A stretch of 31,464 nucleotides of DNA, taken from positions 1-31,464 of the forward strand of contig JAEXCA010000207.1 of the NCBI GenBank assembly GCA_023393755.1, read 5' to 3'. The notes under the pieces are model-generated. The model searched no databases. It saw only the letters and a list, made by a program, of their open reading frames with translations, and was not told the DNA's origin. The stretch comes from Actinomycetes bacterium. Lineage in GTDB: Bacteria; Actinomycetota; Actinomycetes; Propionibacteriales; Propionibacteriaceae. This document shows, in pieces, positions 8,460-16,125 of this stretch; positions within the stretch are counted from its first letter, which is position 1, and each line of letters starts with the position of its first letter. A program made the position numbers and the translations under genes.

Positions 8460-10043
8460 GTGACGAAGGTGGGGAGAACGCTGGGCGGGCTGGCGGTGCT
8501 GGCGTTACTGGCGACCGGGTGCACCTTCCCGGCGGTCACGCCCGCTCCCACACCCACCCCGGGGATGCCCACCGAGATCGGCGGCGTGACGGTGTCGTCC
8601 GAGATCGGACCGGTGGTCGATCGCGAACCGCTGCCGGATCCGGGGGTGACGCCCAACGGGTTCGTTCAGGCTCCGGACGGGGACGGACTCTCCGGCTACC
8701 TCGACCAGGAACTGAACTGGCAGAGCTGCGCCAGCGAACTGCAGTGCGCGACGATCAAGGTCCCCCTGGACTACGCCGATCCCGGCGCCCAGGCGATCAC
8801 CCTGTCGCTGGCACGCAAGCCGGCCACCGCCGAGCCGCGACTCGGATCCCTGTTCGTCAATCCCGGTGGCCCGGGCGCCGGCGGGCGCGGCCTGGTGCCG
8901 GGCTTCAACCGGAGCGGGCTCGAGCAGTACGACATCGTCGGCTGGGATCCGCGGGGGACCGGCGAGTCCACCCCGGTGCGCTGCTACAGCGACGCGGAGG
9001 TGGACGCCTTCCTGCTGCTCGACGCATCACCGGACGACAGCGACGAGCGGGCCGAACTGGTCAAGGGGACGGCCGACTTCTCCGCCTCCTGCTGGCGGCA
9101 GAACGGACGCCTGCTGAAGCACATCTCGACCATCGACACGGTGCGCGATCTCGATCTGATGCGAGCGCTGGCCGGGGACGAGAAGCTGCACTACTACGGC
9201 TACTCCTACGGCACCTACATCGGGGCGGTCTACGCCGAACTGTTCCCGTTCAACGTCGGCCACCTCGGCCTGGACGCGGCGGTGAACATCACCGACTCCG
9301 ATGAGGTGATCCAGGCGATGGGCTTCGACCTGGCGCTGCGGAACTTCGCCGCCTGGTGCGCCGACAGCTCCGACTGCGACCTGGGCACCAGCGCGGACGA
9401 GGTGCTCGGCAACATCACCGATCTGCTCGACCGGCTGGACGCCGACCCCCTCCCGGCCGGCGGCCGGCTGCTCACCCAGTCCCAGGCCATGCTCGGGGTC
9501 GGCAACATGCTGTACGGCGGCAAGCAGGCCTGGCGCGGACTGGCGTCCTACCTCAGCTGGGCCCGGCAGGGCAGCGGCGAGGCGCTGCTGTGGGCGGCCG
9601 ATCAGATGAACTCCCGCGACGACGACGGGCACTTCTCCACCATGTACTTCGCCTTCCCGGCGATCAGCTGCGTCGATCGCCCGGACAACGGCGTCCTGGA
9701 TGCCGACAGCATCTGGGTCGACGACCAGGTCAAGGCGCCGATCTTCGGGCACTACTTCGGCCCGCAGTACGGCTGCACGCTGTGGCCGGTGCGGCCCAGC
9801 GTCCAGCTGGACATCCGCGGGGCGGGGGCCGCCCCCATCCTGGTGGTGGGCGGTACCGGCGACAACGCCACTCCGTACCAGCACGCCGTGACCATGGCCG
9901 ATCAGCTGGAGTCGGCCGTCCTGCTCACCTACGACGGCGAGGGCCACGGTGCCTACGGCTCCAAGTCGAGTTGCGTGAACGACGTGGTGGTCGACTACCT
10001 GATCAACGGGAAGCTGCCCGAGGACGGCCACACCTGCCGCTGA
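8460..10043 (+). CDS. Secreted alpha/beta-hydrolase lipoprotein, TAP-like peptidase
   Basis: A 527-residue lipoprotein with a type II signal peptide and the lipobox LATGC (Cys21), followed by a Pro/Thr linker. The alpha/beta-hydrolase core shows an oxyanion stretch FVNPGGPGAGG, the nucleophile elbow GYSYGT with Ser249, Asp468 in GGTGDNATP and His496 in GEGHGAY. The last segment, with CVNDVVVDYL, matches the TAP-like C-terminal region of the Streptomyces SlpD/SlpE and tripeptidyl aminopeptidase group. Members are cell-surface exopeptidases that remove N-terminal peptides; the specificity here is inferred. Start GTG 8460 is chosen from the signal peptide and the -10 box position. Confidence 0.9.
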   Translation: MTKVGRTLGGLAVLALLATGCTFPAVTPAPTPTPGMPTEIGGVTVSSEIGPVVDREPLPDPGVTPNGFVQAPDGDGLSGYLDQELNWQSCASELQCATIKVPLDYADPGAQAITLSLARKPATAEPRLGSLFVNPGGPGAGGRGLVPGFNRSGLEQYDIVGWDPRGTGESTPVRCYSDAEVDAFLLLDASPDDSDERAELVKGTADFSASCWRQNGRLLKHISTIDTVRDLDLMRALAGDEKLHYYGYSYGTYIGAVYAELFPFNVGHLGLDAAVNITDSDEVIQAMGFDLALRNFAAWCADSSDCDLGTSADEVLGNITDLLDRLDADPLPAGGRLLTQSQAMLGVGNMLYGGKQAWRGLASYLSWARQGSGEALLWAADQMNSRDDDGHFSTMYFAFPAISCVDRPDNGVLDADSIWVDDQVKAPIFGHYFGPQYGCTLWPVRPSVQLDIRGAGAAPILVVGGTGDNATPYQHAVTMADQLESAVLLTYDGEGHGAYGSKSSCVNDVVVDYLINGKLPEDGHTCR

Positions 10044-10062
10044 TCCCGCGTCGTCCGGCACG

Positions 10063-10083
10063 TCGACGCCCCGGGGACGTCGA
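10063..10083. terminator. Weak hairpin between convergent genes
   Basis: TCGACGCC at 10063-10070 pairs with the segment ending at 10083 around a CCGG loop, with one bulged A at 10077. It lies in the 60-bp gap between the convergent hydrolase and GntR genes. There is no T-run, so the terminator role is a guess from position. Confidence 0.3.
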
Positions 10084-10103
10084 AGTCGGACCGCCGGGAG
10101 AGC

Positions 10104-10853
10104 TCACTTCACCGGTCCGCCGAGGTTCGCCCGGGGGGTGCGTCCGTGCCGGAAGTTGGACAGCCGGTCCACCTCGAAGAAGTCGGGATGCGAGGCCTGC
10201 ATCGCGTCCAGGTCCGCGAGCACACCGCGAAGATGTTCCTGTAGCTCGTCCCTGGCCGACTCGGTGTCGCGGGCGATGACCGCGTCGACTATCTTGCGGT
10301 GTTCGTCCGCCACGTTCTGGCGGATACGCAACCCGGTCGCGGCGGCGAAGTAGCGGATCCGGTCAAGGTGGCCCATCGCGGCGGAGATCGCTGTCCAGGC
10401 CGTCTCGTACCCCGCGATCATCAGCAGGTTGAAGTGAATCCGCTCGTCAAAGGGGTAGTAGTCGTCGGGGGTGTGCCTGGCGAGGTCGGCCTGGCCGGCC
10501 ACGATGTCCAGAAGCTCCTGCGCGTCCTCGTCGGTGATCTTGGCGATGGCGATCGGCAGCGAGGTGAGTTCGAGGGCTTCCCGGATGAACTGCGCCTGTC
10601 GTACGAAGTCCGGGTCGATCAGGCTCACGTAGGTACCGCTCTGTGGCCGGACCTCCACCATCCGCTCGTTCGCCAGCAGCAGCAACGCCTCGCGCACGGG
10701 CTGCCGGCTGAGGCCCATCGAGACCGCTATCTCGTTCTCGGAAACGATCGCCCCGGGTCCCAGTTGGCCGGTGATGATGCGCCGCCGAACCTCTTCGTAG
10801 ACGGTCATCCGGTTGGACGTTCTGCCATCGGCGGTGGTGCGCGATCCCGTCAT
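10104..10853 (-). CDS. GntR-family transcriptional regulator, FadR/FCD type
   Basis: A 249-residue repressor-type regulator. The N-terminal winged helix is clear (MTVYEEVRRRI, LGPGAIVSENEIAVSMGLSRQPVREAL, QSGTYVS). The C-terminal all-helical FCD domain shows the usual metal-site residues (FDERIHFNLL, then DEHRKIV and QEHLRGV) that bind the effector through a metal. The start at 10853 follows AAGGGG spaced about 10 nt. A longer reading to 10943 would run through the operator and is rejected. The gene diverges from the sugar-transport cluster and is its likely regulator, sensing a carboxylate or sugar-acid ligand in most relatives. It carries the same promoter/operator as the GNAT-like gene at 18859, suggesting autoregulation. 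Confidence 0.9.
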   Translation of the reverse strand: MTGSRTTADGRTSNRMTVYEEVRRRIITGQLGPGAIVSENEIAVSMGLSRQPVREALLLLANERMVEVRPQSGTYVSLIDPDFVRQAQFIREALELTSLPIAIAKITDEDAQELLDIVAGQADLARHTPDDYYPFDERIHFNLLMIAGYETAWTAISAAMGHLDRIRYFAAATGLRIRQNVADEHRKIVDAVIARDTESARDELQEHLRGVLADLDAMQASHPDFFEVDRLSNFRHGRTPRANLGGPVK

Positions 10854-10874
10854 TGAGCGATGACCCCTTGCGAA

Positions 10875-10902
10875 ACTAGAATGGCAGTGGTTGAATGGCA
10901 GT
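10875..10902 (-). promoter_or_regulatory. Promoter/operator of the GntR gene (copy A of a shared two-half-site motif)
   Basis: Read on the minus strand, two CTGCCATT half-sites lie 14 bp apart (10901-10894 and 10887-10880) and the second runs into CTAGT. CTGCCA in the first half-site is a fair -35 box, and TAGTTT, 17 bp later, fits a -10 box. The same arrangement occurs at 18817-18844 before another gene. A protein bound to both half-sites would cover the core promoter. Binding by the adjacent GntR protein is inference. Confidence 0.6.
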
Positions 10903-10943
10903 GCTTGCAGATCAGTCTCGCTCAACAACGAAGTTCCGCGCAA

Positions 10944-10981
10944 GTGCGTGCTGTGGCCTGCCCGTGCGGCAGGGGACGCAC
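10944..10981 (+). promoter_or_regulatory. Two-tier hairpin in the leader of the sugar-binding-protein mRNA
   Basis: An outer stem GTGCGT (10944-10949)/ACGCAC (10976-10981) encloses a perfect inner stem CCTGCC (10957-10962)/GGCAGG (10968-10973) with a 5-nt loop. It sits 45 nt before the binding-protein start, inside the presumed 5' leader. It could stabilise or attenuate the transcript; only the structure is visible. Confidence 0.35.
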
Positions 10982-11025
10982 CCGGTCCAGACGGCGTGGG
11001 CGAGCCCTATCGAAAGGACATTCCA

Positions 11026-12276
11026 GTGTCAGTAGCACGCAAGCTCGCATACCTCGCCCTGGTCGGAACGGTGCTGGGAACGGTCGCCTGCACCGGCGCA
11101 ACCGGGTCGAACGAGATCAAGCTCACTCTGATGGCGACCAGCGGGGCGCGCCCGGCGGTCGAGGACGCCATCAAGGCCTTCGAGGCCTCCCACGAAGGCG
11201 TGACCATAGCTCCGGTGTTCACCGACGACGCGGCGATGCTCTCCGTCCTGCCACAGCAGTTGGCGGGTGGCAACGCGTCGGACGTCTTCTCAACCTGGCC
11301 GGGCACCTACAGCTCCGTCGCCGCCGGCGAGCTCGGGAAGCGCGGCTTCCTGCTCGATCTCTCCGACCAGCCCTGGGTCGCCGCGATACCCGAGACCATG
11401 AAGGACTTCGTCGGCGCCGAGGGAAAGACCTACTTCGCCCCGCTGGTGTCGCTGCCGATCGTCGCGATCTACAACGAGACCGCGCTGCAGGCCGCCGGGC
11501 TGGACTACCCCACGACCTTCAAGGGGGTGCTCGACTTCTGCGATGCGGCGAATGCCGCCGGCGTGATCCCGTTCGCCCTGGGGGCCCAGACCCAGTCGCA
11601 GAACCAGATGCTGCCGTTCCTCCTCACCCCCACTCTGGTCGATCGTGAGGATCCCACCTTCCTGGAGCGCCGTGTTGCCGGCGACGCCAGCTTCGCCGAC
11701 TCCGGCTGGGTCGCGGTGTTCGAACGAGTCCAGGAGATGAACCAGCGCGGGTGCTTCCGCGATCCGCTGGCCACCGACATCGAGGCGGCCAAGGCACAGG
11801 TAGCCGCGGGCGACGCTCTGGGGATGTTCGCGCACGCCATCACCTTCCGGCAGGTCGAGGAACTCGCCGCGGGCGGTCCGACGATCACCGCGAAGTCCTT
11901 CCCCGGCACCGACAACGCCGACGACACCCGGATGGCGGTCGCGCTCGGCTCCAGCTTCTCCATCAATGCCGAGACCGAGCATCCGGAACTCGCCAAGGAG
12001 TTCATCGCGTATCTGATGGAGCCGGAGAACATCGTGAAGTACGCCGCCGCCGCCCAGCAGCCGCCGGCGTTGCCGAACGACCTCTACGAGCCCACCGCCG
12101 GAACCGCGCTGGCACTCCAGTTCGCCGCTGAGGGCAAGACCTTCCCGGTGCCAGACCAGCTCTTCCCGAACCCCGACATCCGGACCGCCTGGATCGTCAA
12201 GACGCAGGAGATGCTGGGTGGCCTCGCCGGGCCGGCCGATGTCGCCAAGGCGATGGACGACGCCTGGAGCGACTGA
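11026..12276 (+). CDS. ABC transporter sugar-binding lipoprotein (CUT1 family)
   Basis: A 416-residue extracytoplasmic binding protein. The signal peptide ends in the lipobox TVAC (Cys22). The mature protein has the extracellular solute-binding family 1 pattern: KLTLMATSGARPAVEDAIKAFEASHEGV at the start, the second-lobe region with YFAPLVSLPIVAIYNETAL, and SFSINAETEHPELAKEFIAYLMEPE near the end. It delivers a sugar or glycoside to the two permeases downstream; the neighbouring rhamnosidase points to a rhamnoside. The GTG start at 11026 follows GAAAGGA with good spacing and begins the signal peptide; upstream in-frame codons would disrupt it. First gene of the plus-strand cluster, followed by a strong hairpin at 12293-12330. 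Confidence 0.93.
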   Translation: MSVARKLAYLALVGTVLGTVACTGATGSNEIKLTLMATSGARPAVEDAIKAFEASHEGVTIAPVFTDDAAMLSVLPQQLAGGNASDVFSTWPGTYSSVAAGELGKRGFLLDLSDQPWVAAIPETMKDFVGAEGKTYFAPLVSLPIVAIYNETALQAAGLDYPTTFKGVLDFCDAANAAGVIPFALGAQTQSQNQMLPFLLTPTLVDREDPTFLERRVAGDASFADSGWVAVFERVQEMNQRGCFRDPLATDIEAAKAQVAAGDALGMFAHAITFRQVEELAAGGPTITAKSFPGTDNADDTRMAVALGSSFSINAETEHPELAKEFIAYLMEPENIVKYAAAAQQPPALPNDLYEPTAGTALALQFAAEGKTFPVPDQLFPNPDIRTAWIVKTQEMLGGLAGPADVAKAMDDAWSD

Positions 12277-12292
12277 CCGCGGAGGTCACGAC

Positions 12293-12330
12293 CTCGCCGC
12301 CCGGACCGGCCGATCCGGCTGGGCGGCGAG
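12293..12330 (+). promoter_or_regulatory. Nested intercistronic hairpin after the binding-protein gene
   Basis: CTCGCCGCCC at 12293-12302 pairs perfectly with GGGCGGCGAG at 12321-12330. Inside the 18-nt loop CCGG (12306-12309) pairs with CCGG (12315-12318). There is no T-run after it. A hairpin of this kind just after a binding-protein gene commonly protects that part of the mRNA from 3' decay, or partly stops transcription, so that binding protein outnumbers permease. The role here is inferred from position. Confidence 0.6.
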
Positions 12331-12369
12331 CCAACCCACCCACCGGACACAGTGAAGGGAAATCACGAC

Positions 12370-13389
12370 ATGGGCAGGACCATCCGCTGGGGCATCCTGG
12401 CGCCGAGCAGCATCTCACGGAAGTTCACGGCCGACCTGGCACTCGTTCCCGATGCCCAGGTCCTGGCCGTGGGCTCACGGTCGGCGGATCGGGCGCGGGC
12501 CTACGCCGAGGAGTTCGGGATCGAGCGCTCCTACGGCAGCTACCAGGAACTCGTCGCGGACCCCGATGTGGACGTGGTCTACATCTCCTCACCGCACCCC
12601 GAGCACTACCGGAACGCCCTGCTCGCGCTCCGTGCGGGCAAGGCCGCGCTGGTCGAGAAGCCCTTCGCCATGAACTCGGAGCAGGCCGAGCACATGGTGG
12701 CGGTCGCCAGGGAGAACGGCGTGTTCCTCATGGAGGCGTTGTGGAGCCGCACCCATCCGGCGTCGATCGAGATGGCCCGGCGGATCCGGGCGGGCCAGAT
12801 CGGAGATGTCCGGGTGGTCAATGCCTACCTGGCGCCGATCGGCAGCTATCCGGACCGTCGCTCGCAGCAGCCGGAGCTCGGCGGCGGGGCGCTTCTCGAG
12901 ATAGGTGTCTACCCGCTGAGCATCGCGTACCAGATGCTGTCGGAGCTCGGCGAGCCCAGGGAGGTCAGTGCGTGGGGCCACCTCGACGATCGTGGCATCG
13001 ACCAGGCCACCACCGCTGTCCTCCGCTACGAGGACGGAGCGACGGCGGTGGTCGCCTGTTCGTACGTGATGGGTCTTTCCAGCGGTCACCCGGCCCATGC
13101 CTACGTCTCCGGCACCACCGGCTGGATCGACGTGCCGCGCCAGATTCACTGGATTCCCGAGTTCACCATCTACCGCGCGGGGCATGATCCGGAGAGAGTG
13201 TCCTTCGAGCCGGTGGGCAATGGCTACTCCGAGGAGGCGGCCGAGGTCGTCCGGTGCCTTCAGGCGGGCAGGCTCGAAAGCGAGTTGGTGCCGCTGGACG
13301 GAACGCTGGTGACGATGCGGATCCTCGACCGCATCCGGAAGGAGATCGGCCTTGTCTATGCCGCCGACATTGAGGCAGTCCTCCCCTGA
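12370..13389 (+). CDS. Gfo/Idh/MocA-family NAD(P)-dependent dehydrogenase
   Basis: A 339-residue cytoplasmic oxidoreductase. The N-terminal Rossmann domain begins IRWGILAPSSISRKFTADL, and the family EKP motif is in LVEKPFAMN. The C-terminal alpha/beta domain carries GGGALLEIGVYPLS, which supplies the usual catalytic Asp/His-type region. The SSISR form of the dinucleotide loop resembles the dihydrodiol dehydrogenase-like branch, which acts on sugars or cyclic diols. The ATG at 12370 is preferred over the GTG at 12352, because GAAGGGA ends about 10 nt before it. The gene sits between binding protein and permeases and overlaps the first permease, so it belongs to the same operon. It probably oxidises or reduces the imported sugar or aglycone. 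Confidence 0.88.
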   Translation: MGRTIRWGILAPSSISRKFTADLALVPDAQVLAVGSRSADRARAYAEEFGIERSYGSYQELVADPDVDVVYISSPHPEHYRNALLALRAGKAALVEKPFAMNSEQAEHMVAVARENGVFLMEALWSRTHPASIEMARRIRAGQIGDVRVVNAYLAPIGSYPDRRSQQPELGGGALLEIGVYPLSIAYQMLSELGEPREVSAWGHLDDRGIDQATTAVLRYEDGATAVVACSYVMGLSSGHPAHAYVSGTTGWIDVPRQIHWIPEFTIYRAGHDPERVSFEPVGNGYSEEAAEVVRCLQAGRLESELVPLDGTLVTMRILDRIRKEIGLVYAADIEAVLP

Positions 13390-14323
13390 CACCACCGTGG
13401 CCGGGCGGCGGCTCTCCACCCGGACGACGGGCGCGGGCCGCCCGGTCCACGGCGGGCCGATCCGGTCCGGACAGGTCTGGCTGTTCGTGGTCCCGGCGAT
13501 CGTCTTCTATCTCTTCATCACCATCGTCCCCTCCGCCCGCGGTGTCGTCGCGGCCTTCACGAACTGGGACGGGTTCAGCTCGGAGCAGGCGTGGGTGGGC
13601 TGGAGCAACTTCACCGCGATCCTCGGCGACCAGGTGGCCAGGGACGCGATCCTGCACACCGCGCTCATCGCCGGTTGCGTGACCGTTGCCCAGAACGTGA
13701 TCGGACTGCTTCTCGCCCTGGGGGTCTCCAGCAGGATCAGGTCCAGGCGCGTCCTGAGGGTGGTGTTCTTCGCGCCGGCGGTCGTCACGCCGTTGATCAC
13801 CGCGTACGTCTGGAAGTTCATGTACGCCCCGAACGGCGCGATCGCGGCCGCGCTGCAGGCGGTGGGAGCCGACTTCACCATCAGCTGGCTCGGCGACTAC
13901 CGGCTCGCGCTGTGGAGCGTGATGATCGTCATCGTCTGGCAGTTCGCCGGCTACTCGATGGTGATCTTCCTCGCCGGGCTGGAGTCCATTCCGAACGAAC
14001 TGATCGAAGCGGCGGCGGTCGACGGCGCGGGCGCGATTCGGACCTTCTGGTCGGTGAGGCTTCCCCTGCTCGGACCGGCGGTGGTGGTGAATCTGCTCCT
14101 GAGCCTCATCGCCGGGCTCAAGCAGTTCGACGTCGTCTGGGTGATGACCGGTGGCGGCCCGGGCACGGCGACGCACACCCTCTCGACGCTCATCTTCCAG
14201 AACGCCTTCACGTTCGGGAAGTACGGCTACAGCATCGCGCTCGCCGTCCTCCTCACCGTCATCGCCCTGCCGGTGTCGCTCCTGCAGGTGCGGATGAACC
14301 GGGGCAGGGAGCTGGGCCGATGA
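13352..14323 (+). CDS. ABC transporter permease, CUT1 sugar type (MalF-like)
   Basis: A 323-residue inner-membrane permease with six predicted helices, the first in VWLFVVPAIVFYLFITIVPSARG. The ATPase-docking EAA loop is EAAAVDGAGAIRTFWSVRLP, and the GGGPGTATHTL segment typical of MalF/UgpA-like proteins follows. The reading begins inside the end of the dehydrogenase gene (38-bp overlap). TTG 13352 has AGGAG at 13340-13344 with 7-nt spacing; ATG 13358 is an alternative with 13-nt spacing. It pairs with the next permease, whose ATG overlaps this stop. Confidence 0.92.
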   Translation: MSMPPTLRQSSPDTTVAGRRLSTRTTGAGRPVHGGPIRSGQVWLFVVPAIVFYLFITIVPSARGVVAAFTNWDGFSSEQAWVGWSNFTAILGDQVARDAILHTALIAGCVTVAQNVIGLLLALGVSSRIRSRRVLRVVFFAPAVVTPLITAYVWKFMYAPNGAIAAALQAVGADFTISWLGDYRLALWSVMIVIVWQFAGYSMVIFLAGLESIPNELIEAAAVDGAGAIRTFWSVRLPLLGPAVVVNLLLSLIAGLKQFDVVWVMTGGGPGTATHTLSTLIFQNAFTFGKYGYSIALAVLLTVIALPVSLLQVRMNRGRELGR

Positions 14324-15141
14324 AGCGCTACACCTGGCAGACCGCCCTGATCGAGGCCGGCATGGTGCTGACCGCCCTGCTGTTCCTCGTCCCGGTCTAC
14401 CTGCTGGTCAACATCGCCATCCGTCCGGTCAGGGCTCCCGGATCTCCCCTGACCCCCACCCTCGCGCCCACCCTGGAGAACTTCGTCACGGCCTGGGAGA
14501 GCGCGAACCTCGGACGGGCGATGGTGAACAGCTTCGTGGTGACCATCCTCAGCCTCGGGTTGATCATCGCGATCTCCGCCCTGGCCAGCTACCCGCTGGC
14601 CAGGATCGCCTCCCGGTGGTCGCGAAGCGTCTACCTGTTCTTCATGATCGGGCTGCTCCTGCCCTTCCAGCTCGCGTTCATCCCGCTCTACCAGACCTTC
14701 AACTCGCTCGGACTGCTGGGGACGATCTGGTCCCTCGTCCTGCTGTACGGCGGACACCAGGTTCCGTTCACCACCTTCCTCTACGTGTCCTTCCTGCGCG
14801 CGCTGCCGAGAGACTACGAGGAGGCCGCGCTGATCGACGGATGCCGGCCGTTCCAGGCCTTCACCAGGATCGTGTTCCCGTTGCTGCGGCCGGTGACCGC
14901 GACGGTGGCCATCCTCAATGTGATCCTGATCTGGAACGACTTCATGTCACCGCTGCTGTACCTCGGCGGCAGTGAGAGCCAGACCATTCCGGTCGCGATC
15001 TACGGCTTCGTCGGCGAGTTCACGACCGTCTGGCCGGTGGTCTTCTCAGGCCTGATCATCGGCATGCTGCCCGTCCTGGTCGCGTTCTTCGCCCTGCAGG
15101 GACGGGTGATGCAGGGCTTCAGCCTGGGGACGAAGGGATGA
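14320..15141 (+). CDS. ABC transporter permease, CUT1 sugar type (MalG-like)
   Basis: A 273-residue membrane permease, the partner of the preceding one. Six helices are visible, starting with ALIEAGMVLTALLFLVPVYL. The EAA loop reads EEAALIDGCRPFQAFTRIVFPLLRP, and the MalG-type sequence IWNDFMSPLLYLGGSESQTIPVAIY follows. The start ATG overlaps the upstream stop by 4 nt (ATGA at 14320-14323), and its own stop overlaps the aldo/keto reductase start in the same way, indicating translational coupling. No ATP-binding subunit is encoded in the cluster. Confidence 0.94.
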   Translation: MKRYTWQTALIEAGMVLTALLFLVPVYLLVNIAIRPVRAPGSPLTPTLAPTLENFVTAWESANLGRAMVNSFVVTILSLGLIIAISALASYPLARIASRWSRSVYLFFMIGLLLPFQLAFIPLYQTFNSLGLLGTIWSLVLLYGGHQVPFTTFLYVSFLRALPRDYEEAALIDGCRPFQAFTRIVFPLLRPVTATVAILNVILIWNDFMSPLLYLGGSESQTIPVAIYGFVGEFTTVWPVVFSGLIIGMLPVLVAFFALQGRVMQGFSLGTKG

Positions 15142-16082
15142 CCACGATGCTTCCACCTTCCGGCGTCGCGCGTGTCGTGCTGGGAACGTCGCGACTGACC
15201 GACCCGCTGATCGCCGGTTCGGTGTACGACGAGTTCTTCGCCGCCGGCGGCCGGTCCTTCGATACCGCGCGGGTGTACCAGGGTGGCGCCAGCGAACAGG
15301 CGTTCGGGGCCTGGCTGCGTGGATCCGGGCTTCGCGACCGGGTGCGGATCATCGGCAAGGGAGGCCATCCGGACATCGACTCCTGGCGCCCTCGGAACAC
15401 CGGGGCGGAGATCCTCGCCGACGCCCGGGCGAGCCTGCGGGCGCTCGGCATCGACCGCTTCGACGAGTACCTGATCCACCGCGACGACGAACTGCTCACC
15501 GTCGGGGAACTGCTGGACCGGCTGCGGGCGGTGCGAAGCCATGGACTCACGGTGCGGCTGGGCGTGTCGAACTGGCGCGCGGACCGGTACGCACTCGCCC
15601 TGAACGAGGAGGACCAGCTCTCGTTGAGCAATCACTTCGGCCTGGCCGTGCCGGGTGGGCCCGCCGGGCTGCCGGGCCTGGCCTCCTCCTTCGACCCCGC
15701 CACCCACCGGGCGCTGGCGCGTCATGCCCTCCCGCTGTACGCCTGGAGTGCGCTCGCGGGTGGCTACTTCGAAGGCATCGAACCCGCCCCCGGCCAGTAC
15801 TCCGCTCATCCGGCCTCGCGCCGCCGACGTGAGGTGGTCACACGTCTGGCGGCGGAGTCGGGGCGAACCGCGGAGTCCATCGTCGTCCGCTGGCTGGCAA
15901 CGGCCGGCGATCACGTCCTGCCGGTGATCAGCACGACCAGGCCCGGACGGATCGGTGCTCTCCTGACGGCGGCGGACGACGTCTCCCTCGACCCGGTCGT
16001 CGACCGGTTGATCGCGGAGTGCCGCCGGCCGGACGCGGAACTGCCGCGCCTGCTCCTGCCCGACGTGCCGCCGTCCTGGTGA
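15138..16082 (+). CDS. Aldo/keto reductase
   Basis: A 314-residue TIM-barrel NAD(P)-dependent oxidoreductase. The catalytic tetrad of the superfamily is in place: Asp42 and Tyr47 (FDTARVYQGG), Lys74 (IIGKGG) and His114 (YLIHRDD). The overall pattern resembles the branch holding L-fucose and D-threo-aldose 1-dehydrogenases, so an aldose such as free L-rhamnose is a plausible substrate; this is inference. It could instead reduce a carbonyl of the released aglycone. ATGA overlap with the upstream permease (15138-15141) couples its translation to the transporter. The rhamnosidase gene begins 43 bp downstream. Confidence 0.87.
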   Translation: MTTMLPPSGVARVVLGTSRLTDPLIAGSVYDEFFAAGGRSFDTARVYQGGASEQAFGAWLRGSGLRDRVRIIGKGGHPDIDSWRPRNTGAEILADARASLRALGIDRFDEYLIHRDDELLTVGELLDRLRAVRSHGLTVRLGVSNWRADRYALALNEEDQLSLSNHFGLAVPGGPAGLPGLASSFDPATHRALARHALPLYAWSALAGGYFEGIEPAPGQYSAHPASRRRREVVTRLAAESGRTAESIVVRWLATAGDHVLPVISTTRPGRIGALLTAADDVSLDPVVDRLIAECRRPDAELPRLLLPDVPPSW

Positions 16083-16125
16083 GCTGCCCGCCCGACCGGC
16101 AGAAGCCGACCCCGAAAGGAACCCG

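Noticed and set aside
10044..10103. Attachment-site copy of the tRNA-Thr 3' end at the left border of the carbohydrate region
   Set aside because: No stretch resembling the T-arm or acceptor end is present here, and no integrase gene is in the window.
10854..10943. Longer start for the GntR regulator
   Set aside because: It would translate through the -10 region and both operator half-sites; the internal ATG at 10853 has a ribosome-binding sequence.
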